A DNA stretch of 63,100 nucleotides, taken from the NCBI RefSeq assembly GCF_964340395.1, contig NC_135550.1:3635001-3698100 (forward strand), in the 5' to 3' direction. Positions 47,480 through 59,400 of this stretch are shown here, one piece after another; position 1 is the stretch's first letter; each line of letters starts with the position of its first letter. The notes beneath the pieces were generated by a model. That model made no database searches, was not told the DNA's origin, and saw only the letters and a program-made list of their open reading frames with translations. Source of the stretch: Glandiceps talaboti. Its lineage: Eukaryota; Hemichordata; Enteropneusta; Spengelidae. A program made the translations under genes and the position numbers.

Positions 47480-50400
47480 CTGAAACATCAAATATAGATG
47501 GCAAAATGTTAGTACATTGTGTCAAATCAAATATACACATTGTGTCAAATCAAATATAGATGGCAAAATGTTAGTATAGTCATTGTGTCAAATTCAACTG
47601 CTGTTTTCATTCTCACATTTGACCAGATCAATACACATAATCAACTCTGGAAAGATGTTCCGTTGATGGACAGAATTGGCTTTATTGTTGAAGTTTTGAG
47701 TAAATAATCTGAATTAATGTGACTGTCTTCAGTGCAGGAAAGTCTATTTTTGTCTCTTTTGTTGGACTTCATATCAGTGCCCTTCTGAGTTCAGTGTACA
47801 TTGTTAGTTAACCCTGAATATGGGGATCAAGGTCAAAGTCTAAAAAGAAAGGTGACGTTTGGGGTATAGATATTTCAATGGAGTCTGGTTATTCAAGCCC
47901 TCTCTGGCCCATTGGGCACTAAAAAACTATGAAGTACAGCATTACAAGGGCACTTTCTATGGCCACTATTTGTTTTGTATTCAAAGTATAGGTTGGTGCA
48001 ACTTGACACATTGTTTATTCTGTTGTAATTATGATGATAAACCAGCAATACAGTTTACACATCCTTCACATGAAATATCTCGACTCACTATACACATACT
48101 AAATTACAAACTTGTAATTACTTCAGGACTACACGTTTATTATCTCCCTTCTGTAGAAATACTAGTACCTCAAATCTCTCCTGTAAAAGTTGTCTCAATA
48201 CAAGCAGTATGAGTTGGTAATTTATATGGTAATTGTACATTCATATGGACACACAACTATGTATGTACTTGAAATTTGTTAAAAACAACCCTTTTTATTT
48301 TCTGAAACAAATTCCTGGATGATCAGGATCTCTTTGTTAATCTTCCTGTTTCAATTCCAAACAATAAGAATGTTTATAAATAACAAAAGTGTATTAAGTT
48401 TTAAAAACATCCTTGCTTGGTTATCACTTACTTGCTAATGTTGGCTTATGATAGAAAAGTCTTGCAAAAGAAATCCTTTGCATCTCTCCAGGTGAAAGTT
48501 CATCTAGCCAATTCATATCAACCCCTCCATCCAAGCCACCCACCCTTTCACAAAGTGGTGACAACCCAACAACTCCAAGGTAATGTTGCAGTCTGGCCTC
48601 CATGGTTGGTTCTCTGCCCCCCTTTCTAATTCTATTGACTCTGTCTGGGTAATAGATCTATAAAAACAAGATATTTAAATTCAGAGACATTCTGTCTAGA
48701 TTTACATGTTAAAGTCAGATTTCATGTTCAATCTCAGGGTTGAATACACCATATTCCAGTTATCAGAAAGACAAAATATTGCAAGTTTTGGCCTCTAGGA
48801 GTGCTCTTTGGAAGCAGCTTTTGGATCAAAAGAATGGGTCATGATAGTTTAGCACTACTGTCTCCTTTGAAAAAGTCATAATTTCCCAGTGGCAACAGTT
48901 GGTGGTATTCTCTGCAAACTACCGTCACTACTCATTTTTGCTCATGTGGGGCACCCCCTTGTGACATTTTTTTGAAAATTGCAAGATGGGTACCTTTTAT
49001 ATGTTATTAAACAATGGTCCTGAGCATTACAGATGAAAGTCCTATCCTTTAACATGGGAGTTACGTCTGTAATACTCAGGACCATCGAATTATGCTATGT
49101 TGGCATCTTAATAGAGAGGAAATGAAAGATAAAGCACTGGAATTTACATGAATAATGGAAATATGACTCATGATATAAACTCATGGTTATAGCAAACAAT
49201 ATTACATTGGTATAAAAACTGATATTTCAGTTTGCATACTTGCTCTCGGAGAGTGCCATCAGTCAGGTAAGGCTTCTGTGGTAGATACAAGACACTTTTA
49301 GGTCCTAGAGTAAGAAATCTTTCAACATCACCAGATACTGGTGTCCATAGTCCATGTAGAACCCGAAGTAATGACGTCTTCCCACTTCCTGTATTGCCAT
49401 TTATCAGTATGTCTTCACCTTGTGCTATCTCTATACTTAAATCTGGAAGAGTCAACAACAGAATTGTCTTTGTGAAATGTGTATGGTGCACTTCATTGAA
49501 ATCAAGAATCTGGCAATCTGTGAAGACTTTGGTTTGCAAAAGAAAAACTACCTTGATTTTGGCACTAGAGATTCTTATCCGGCAAACGACTGTCATATAC
49601 AGCAGAGTAATTGTCAGGTACCAAATTGATGGCTGTTTATTCAAATAGAAGCAACACAGATGTGTATTTCTGCGATTGTAATAATAATAATAATATTGGT
49701 TTTTATATAGCACTTTCCCACTTTATGCTCAAAGCGCTTTACAATTATTACCCTAGGCATGTACAGTGCACAGCAGCCTCTTTATACTTCCTCAACTCCT
49801 CAATCCATTACAGCCTTTATAAGTGCATAGGATTAAAGCATTCACATTGCAACCTCTATCCTACCAGGTCACCAATTATACAGCTGGGTTGACTGAGGCA
49901 CAGTCATGGTTCAAATCTTGCCCCAGGACTTAAACCACTCAGAAACAAACGGCAGTGATGGGGCTTAAACCTACAACCTGCCGATTCCAATTTCCAAGCT
50001 ACTCTAACCGTTCACCCATCATGACTTCATGGAAATTTGAAAAGCAAAGAAACATTTTATATCAGAAATATTTCCTGTCCTTAAGAATTCAATTCAAAGT
50101 GTATAATCTCAGATGTGGCAGATATACAGAAAACGTTAGTTACAATGTCTAAATTCATTTGATTGAATGTCTTCTCTTTTCAAAGGTGTCAATTATCAAA
50201 GGAAAATGCAATAACATCCATTGTTCAAACATTTCTCAAAACAAAGTACTATTGATTGCAGCAGTATTTTGGAGACATCACTTGAACTTTGGTATCAATA
50301 GGGTATATAGCCAAATGAAGAGGTCACAGTTTGAAATTTGAATTCAACTAACCTCTGACTAGAAGTTTCACACTAACCTCTGACTAGAAGTTTCACACTA

Positions 50401-53400
50401 ACCTCTGACTAGAAGTTTCACACTAACCTCTGACTAGAAGTTTCACACTAACCTCTGACTAGAAGTTTCACACTAACCTCTGACTAGCAGTTTCACACTA
50501 ACCTCTGACTAGCAGTTTCACACTAACCTCTGACTAGCAGTTTCACACTAACCTCTGACTAGCATAATTTCACACTAACCTCTGACTAGAAGTTTCACAC
50601 TAACCTCTGACTAGAAGTTTCACACTAACCTCTGACTAGCAGTTTCACACTAACCTCTGACTAGCAGTTTCACACTAACCTCTGACTAGCAGTTTCACAC
50701 TAACCTCTGACTAGCAAGCATAGTTTCACACTAACCTCTGACTAGCAGTTTCACACTAACCTCTGACTAGCAAGCATAGTTTCACATTAACCTCTGACTA
50801 TAGCAGTTTCACACTAACCTCTGACTAGCAGTTTCACACTAACCTCTGACTAGCAGTTTCACACTAACCTCTGACTAGAAGTTTCACACTAACCTCTGAC
50901 TAGCAGTTTCACACTAACCTCTGACTAGCAGTTTCACACTAACCTCTGACTAGCAGTTTCACACTAACCTCTGACTAGCAGTTTCACACTAACCTCTGAC
51001 TAGAAGTTTCACACTAACCTCTGACTAGCAGTTCCACACTAACCTCTGACTAGAAGTTTCACACTAACCTCTGACTAGCAGTTTCACACTAACCTCTGAC
51101 TAGCATAGTTTCACACTAACCTCTGACTAGCAGTTTCACACTAACCTCTGACTAGCATAGTTTCACACTAACCTCTGACTAGCAGTTTCACACTAACCTC
51201 TGACTAGCATAGTTTCACACTAACCTCTGACTAGCAGTTTCACACTAACCTGACTAGCATAGTTTCACACTAACCTCTGACTAGCAGTTTCACACTAACC
51301 TCTGACTAGCAGTTTCACACTAACCTCTGACTAGCAGTTTCACACTAACCTCTGACTAGAAGTTTCACACTAACCTCTGACTAGAAGTTTCACACTAACC
51401 TCTGACTAGCAGTTTCACACTAACCTCTGACTAGCAGTTCCACACTAACCTCTGACTAGCAGTTTCACACTAACCTCTGACTAGAAGTTTCACACTAACC
51501 TCTGACTAGAAGTTTCACACTAACCTCTGACTAGAAGTTTCACACTAACCTCTGACTAGAAGTTTCACACTAACCTCTGACTAGCAGTTTCACACTAACC
51601 TCTGACTAGCAGTTCCACACTAACCTCTGACTAGCATAATTTCACACTAACCTCTGACTAGAAGTTTCACACTAACCTCTGACTAGAAGTTTCACACTAA
51701 CCTCTGACTAGCAGTTTCACACTAACCTCTGACTAGCAGTTCCACACTAACCTCTGACTAGCAGTTCCACACTAACCTCTGACTAGAAGTTTCACACTAA
51801 CCTCTGACTAGCAGTTTCACACTAACCTCTGACTAGCAGTTTCACACTAACCTCTGACTAGCAGTTTCACACTAACCTCTGACTAGCAGTTTCACACTAA
51901 CCTCTGACTAGCAGTTTCACACTAACCTCTGACTAGCAGTTTCACACTAACCTCTGACTAGCAGTTTCACACTAACCTCTGACTAGCAGTTTCACACTAA
52001 CCTCTGACTAGCAGTTCCACACTAACCTCTGACTAGCATAGTTTCACACTAACCTCTGACTAGCAGTTTCACACTAACCTCTGACTGGCAGTTTCACACT
52101 AACCTCTGACTAGCAGTTCCACACTAACCTCTGACTAGCATAATTTCACACTAACCTCTGACTAGCAGTTTCACACTAACCTCTGACTAGCAGTTTCACA
52201 CTAACCTCTGACTAGCAGTTTCACACTAACCTCTGACTTGCAGTTTCACACTAACCTCTGACTAGCAGTTTCACACTAACCTCTGACTAGCATAGTTTCA
52301 CACTAACCTCTGACTATAGCAGTTTCACACTAACCTCTGACTATAGCAGTTTCACACTAACCTCTGACTAGCATAGTTTCACACTAACCTCTGACTAGCA
52401 TAGTTTCACCGTTTGGTGGACAATACGATACAGCATTCAACTTGAAAAGTTTACTGTCTTTCAGTCTCTCTTTAAGTTCTCTGTACCCTTCCTCCTCTTC
52501 TCTTTCTGTATCTATGTCTTCATTGATGACAGCTGCTGCTACAAGTGGGCTATTATCTTTAAATGGAGCGTCATCATTACCAGCACTACTCTCATCTTTT
52601 GTGTCCTTTTCCAAAATTTCCAACTGTTCTTTTAGCTCTCCAATTCTGAAATAATCAAAAACATTTTTAGAAACAGAAACCTTTCTTGTGTAAAACTCAT
52701 AGATTGCTTTCAAATTTTCTTGTAGCTGCCCAATTCTGACATGTTTGTAAAAACAATTTTGAGGTAGAAGCCTTTATTCTGTAAAAGTGATAGTCAAAAT
52801 GATTTTGGTTTGGTGTTTCACTCATGGGACATTACGTTTTTGACACAAAAGATAGACCAATTTCAACTCTAGACTAACAATAACAGAAACACAATGCACA
52901 CTGTGACAGCAGGATCCTTTACCCAACTTTACTTTCCAACTGATAACCAACATATCAACTTGACTACTTCTACATCCCCACTGACATTGCGTACAGCACA
53001 TAAGTAATGGTTTCTTTTGCATTTGAAGTTGTCAGAGTGTGTTTTAAGAATGTCATGTTACATGGGAAAACACCAAGGCAAAGTCATTTGTACTGTAATT
53101 TGATTTCAAATTTTATTTTAGCTCTCTAATTCTGTAATTGTTGAAAAAAATCTCTGAGAGATGGTATTTTATTGCATAAAACTAAAACTAAACAATTTGA
53201 TTGAAACTGATTAAGGCTGAATGACATGATGTATCTTACAGTCTACTTCCTGACTTTAGAAAAAGATCTAATATTTATATATTTGTGGTATCTTACCTGT
53301 GAGCAAATCCGGCAATATCAGATACTTTACTGGATAGATTGATTAAACTGGTAAAACAATAAATCAAATACATAGATACAAAGGATACCTGTGGAAATAG

Positions 53401-56400
53401 AACAAAATTTAAATATTCATGTATTCTTGTATCATAAATAGAACACTCAATGTCTGGATGTAATGATATTTTTGTTCTTCTATAACCACTGCATGTTCAT
53501 TTAATAGTAATCAAATATATTTAGGAATATGACTAGAAATGGTTTTCAAATGAAAACCAGAATATGACTTTTACTCCACACACTAACTTGAAAATTAATT
53601 GTTACCTACAATTTTTTTAGTTCTGAATATGTGGGTCAAACTGTTGACAAAGACTGAAGAAAATGTCATGCAGTCAAATACGTTTCAGGTAACAATTTTC
53701 AGATTTGTGATTGGAACAAAATGTACTACGACATTGTTTCTTAGTGTTACCTGTCTTTTTTCACAGGAAATATATAATAGTCCTTTATGTAACTTTCATA
53801 ATGAACATTTCAGTAAAGTCTAAACTTTTGATACTTACAGCACTAATGAGTGAACTAAGTTCTGTAGGAGACAGGTGATCATATATTCCCATAAAGATTG
53901 GTATTGAAATTATCAAGTAACTCAATATACTACCAACGTAGTTAAACATATTCACAGAAACTGAAAGAGTGGATTCAAATATTACAATTATTACATATGT
54001 ACCAGTGATATACTTGCACCAGTGCAAACACATGGTAGTGGTATAAAACATGTACCAGTGATTACTTGCACCAGTGTGCACACACATGGTGGTTGTATTA
54101 CATAATTATGTACCAGTGATTACTTGCACCAGTGTGCACACACATGGTGGTTGTATTACATATATGTACCAGTGATAAACTTGCACCAGTGTGCACACAC
54201 ATGGTGGTTGTATTACATAATTATGTACCAGTGATTACTTGCACCAGTGTGCACACACATGGTGCTTGTATTACATATGTACCAGTGATATACTTGCACC
54301 AGTGTGCACACACATGTTGGTTGTATTACATATGTACCAGTGAAATACTTGCACCAGTGTGCACACACATGGTGGTTGTATTATATGTACCAGTGATAAA
54401 CTTGCACCAGTGCAAACACATGGTAGTGGTATAAAACATGTACCAGTGATTACTTGCACCAGTGTGCACACACATGGTGGTTGTATTACATATGTGATTA
54501 CTCACTTAGTAGTGGTATTACACATGTACCAGTGATTACTTGCATCGGTGCAAACACATGTAAGTGATATAAAAAATGTACCTGTGATTACTTGAATATA
54601 TATGCAAATGAGGGCATGATCGTTTGTTGTACACAAAAGCATGTGATCGCACAATATCATTTTTACGATTGTGTTTCTGATGAACATGTGTAGTAATAAC
54701 AGAACCCAATGCTGCGAGAGTTCTATTGTGGGTACTCAGGGATTGTAGTGTTGACAGGTAGTGTGAGACACTAGTGTTGACAAGGTAGTGTGAGACATGG
54801 TAGTGTTGACAAGTTAGTGTGAGACTGTAGTGTTCACAAGGTAGTGTGAGACTGTAGTGTTGACATAGTAGTGTGAGACATGGTAGTGTTGACAAGGTAG
54901 TGTTAGACATTGTAGTGTGAGACATTGTAGTGTTGACAAGGTAGTGTGAGACATGGTAGTGTTGACAAGGTAGTGTGACACACTAGTGTTTTCTGCTACA
55001 TTTTCACTTGCTATGTTCATGAAGTACAGCCACAGAGAACACTGGGAGCACTCATGCCAATACTTTGAGTACGTCACACTTGCACTCACACTAACACATT
55101 ATGGGGTTCTAACTTGAACATGACAAAATGATAACAATCCTACATATTTTGATAGCTGTTCTGTTATTACCATAACATTGGCCAACATCTATTCAATGGT
55201 AATTTAACCCAAGTCTGTCTTTTAATCCTCTAAAATGTCTCACACTACCTTGTCAACACTAGTGTCTCAAACTACCTTGTCAACACTACAGTGTCACACA
55301 CTACCTTGTCAACACTATGTCTCACACTACCTTGTCAACACTAGTGTCTCACACTACCTTGTCAACACTACAGTGTCACACACTACCTTGTCAACACTAC
55401 AGTGTCTCACACTACCTTGTCAACACTAGTGTCTCACACTACCTTGTCAACACTAGTGTCTCACACTACCTTGTCAACACTAGTGTCTCACACTACCTTG
55501 TCAACACTAGTGTCTAACCCTTGTGTCTCACACTACCATGTCTCACACTATAATATCAACACTACAATGTCAACACTATGTCTCACACTACAATGTAAAC
55601 ACTTAAACTCTTGTTTTGTTGTTATCTGCACATCTAAACTTAATTCTACAATGAATTTGTAAAAATCCTTTTTTATGAATCCACATATAAATTTTGAAAT
55701 AGGTAATATTTCATTAAAAAAATATAAAAAGTGAAATGTCAGTGAATGAATGACATTTAATGAAGTTGTGAATCAGGAAGAGAGCTGTTGTTGTTTACAA
55801 AATTTTAGTCAAACTTGACTATTTAAATATGTAAACATCTTTGCTTGATGGGTAAGATCCCATTAAATCTTCACATGATTATCAGCTGATCTCACTTTCA
55901 AATTGATTCTTTTACTGTAGGTACATCAAACATAATCTGTTAAAAACCTAACATTTATCTTTTGACATGAACATTTTGAAGTGAAATTAATTTGTTTATG
56001 TATTTTAAGGATATTGACTAATACTCACAATTTAGCCATAAATCCCAGTTAACCAGAGACTGCTGCACATTAAGTAATTTGTGAAATTTTCTGTTTGTCT
56101 TTTCAGCTTCTACCTGTTCTGCTCTGTAGAATGCTATGGCTTCTGAGTTGACTCGTATGTGCATGTGTTTAAACCTGTGGATTAAACAATTCATAACTTT
56201 CATGTAGTGCTTCCCTTTGCTGAAAACACTATGTACCACTCACTTGTAAATACACTTTACACCTCACAATAACTTGTCATGGACGTGATACAATCCAAAC
56301 TTTCACAATCAGTGTTACTACTATTGAGCACATTATCTGTTAAATAATAATTACATCCTATCAGGTACTAGTCATTAACCACTACAAGTGTATTTCAAAT

Positions 56401-59400
56401 TTTGCCATGTGTGCAGTAAATGGCTCATGACAATCACAGAGAGACTAGTTTTGCCATGTGTGCAGTAAATAAATCATAACAATCACAGAGAGACTAGTTT
56501 TGCCATGTGTGCAGTAAATAAATCATAACAATCACAGAGAGACTAGTTTTGCCATGTGTGCAGTAAATAAATCATAACAATCACAGAGAGACTAGTTTTG
56601 CCATGTGTGCAGTAAATAGGTCATAACAATCACAGAGAGACTAGTTTGCCTAGACTGTCGACAGTCATTGTGCCTTTTTGCTACGTTTTATCTAAAACTA
56701 AAGTCATTGACTCGCTCCGATTCGGAGAAATACTACAACTGCAAACTGATCAGCTAGTGCCGGAGGCACGAGTGACTGTCATCGCTTGCTGTATTTCCCT
56801 TTCTATTACTTACTCATGATGTGATGTCATGGAATTGGACTGTACTCTATCGTATGATTTGCATACAGTTCACTCAACATTCAACGCATATACACGTACA
56901 CTGCAGTGCAAATTTGACCCCGTAAATGTATTTTGATTGTCATAATCAAGTAATTTACCTTTCCTATCTTTCTTTGTGAAAGCTTGAAAACATGCAGGTT
57001 TTTTGACATGTGTAAATGACGTTGTTGGACGACCTCGATGCCCAACACGGCAATTTCATTGACAATGTTATGTTCATACGCTCACTAGTCTATGTGCCGT
57101 GCACATATACAGTCTACTAGCTAGCTGTGAGTCGAAGGAACTCAATTGGCTCCAACTCATGGACTGTTATCATGTATATAATTTTTCTTCTCTGAAAGTC
57201 TTTCACGTGTGAATATCCAAGTTTCTCCAATGCGTCTTGATATGTTAACTCGCTTCGTGACTCTGGCGACGCCATGTTGATTTTGATTGACAAGCTTTGA
57301 GAACTATGACCCCAATGTCAAACATTCTACAATAAAAATGTTCTTACTGTTATCGTGTGAGGGCGCGGTAAGGAACAACAGTCGTTCGTGCCTTCAGCAC
57401 TCACAGTTCGGGCCTTCGGCAATCGCAGTTCCTATCAGTACGCATTAGTATTCAGTGTTACGGAGTGAGGTGGCGACTTTGTTTTAGATGAAATGTAGCA
57501 AAAAAGGCATGAACGACTGTCGACAGTCTAGTTTTGCCATGTGTGCAGTAAATAAATCATAACAATCACAGAGAGACTAGTTTTGCCATGTGTGCAGTAA
57601 ATAAATCATAACAATCACAGAGAGACTAGTTTTGCCATGTGTGCAGTAAATAAATCATAACAATCACAGAGAGACTGGTTTTGCCATGTGTGCAGTAAAT
57701 AAATCATAACAATCACAGAGAGACTAGTTTTGCCATGTGTGCAGTAAATAAATCATAACAATCACAGAGAGACTAGTTTTGCCATGTGTGCAGTAAATAA
57801 ATCATAACAATCACAGAGAGACTAGTTTTGCCATGTGTGCAGTAAATAAATCATAACAATCACAGAGAGACTAGTTTTGCCATGTGTGCAGTAAATAAAT
57901 CATAACAATCACAGAGAGACTAGTTTTGCCATGTGTGCAGTAAATAAATCATAACAATCACAGAGAGACTAGTTTTGCTGTACACTGAGAAATGTCCTTT
58001 ACAAAATGTCAACGACTATTATTTACAACAAACACAAACTATGTCCTGTTTTTACTTACCTAAAAATACCCTCATTTTTCTCCTGCTTAAATGTTAGATT
58101 GACAACTGGGGACATGATAAATTTATTAATAATTGTTCCAAGAATAAAGTATGCATAAATAAAGACTGGTCCATACCATCCAGTGCTGTAGGTTTAATGT
58201 AAGAATGACAAACAGTAAGTATCTAGTGTATCAATCAATCAATGAAATAAATTGAACATTTTATAAAACAAACTCCACAGCCTTGTTCTATTCTGTGGTG
58301 TTGAATGGTTAGACCACACACATCACTATATGCTTCATTAGACAAATGAGTCTTCAATTTCACTTTGAAATAAAGCCAGATTAGATGCCTGACAAATGTC
58401 AAAGTGGAGTAACATGTGAGATAGCCCAGAGACTTGTCTTGGTGTTGCTATCTTAAGAAGATGTCTGACGCATTTATATGGAAGCACACCAATGTGTTTT
58501 GAGTTTGAAATTATCTCCAACAGCTCTGCTAAAATCTAAGTGGATCATATGTTGACTTTAGACACTTGTAATTGCTCTAAGTCATATGTGGCAATGATTA
58601 CATTATAGGTTTTAATGTAAGATCCACTTAGATTTAGCACAAGTCGGCTTGGTATGGAGAGCTTCTTGCAATAGTAACACCAAGACAAGCCTCCCTCTGG
58701 GCTACATGCAATAATAAATGCAAACTTCTGTAAGAATTCTGCAACTCTCAGTCTCATCAATGTATTCAACTCCCAATCGAGAATTCAATTTCTTTGATCC
58801 TATAAATCATGCACTTTGATGACTTGGATGATATGATGGATAATTGATGTCAATATTATTGTAAATTTGTGATGGAATAGAGATGACTATACAAACACAG
58901 ACAGTACACAATGACTTCATACCTTTCATAACATTTATATGTATAGTATCCTATAGTAAAGGGAGAGATAAGAAGTACGGCAATACACTGACTGAACTGT
59001 CTGCACAGTCTATCCACATCTTGAGTTATCCTCTGATCTCTGTCAGAATAAAATAGAATCAATCAATCAGTCAATCAATCAATCAATCAAATTTCTATTG
59101 CACCACTGTTCTGTTCAGTAGTACAGTAGTACTGAATAGCACATCATAGGCTTTGGTGAACAAATAAGTCTTCAGGTTTGTTTTGAAAAAAATCCAAGGG
59201 GCAAAGAGTTCCATACATAGTTTGTGACTCAATGTACACATGGCTGGAGAAGATCAAACTAGATTCCAGATTCCAATGAGAAAGAGAGTGAATGTTCAGA
59301 AAGTCTCTGTAGCTAACTGAAGTCCCTCAAGGGAAAACAAAGCAGAAATGTGAGTGAAACTAAAGAGGGCGGAATACAAACATCATGTTTGTCAATACAA

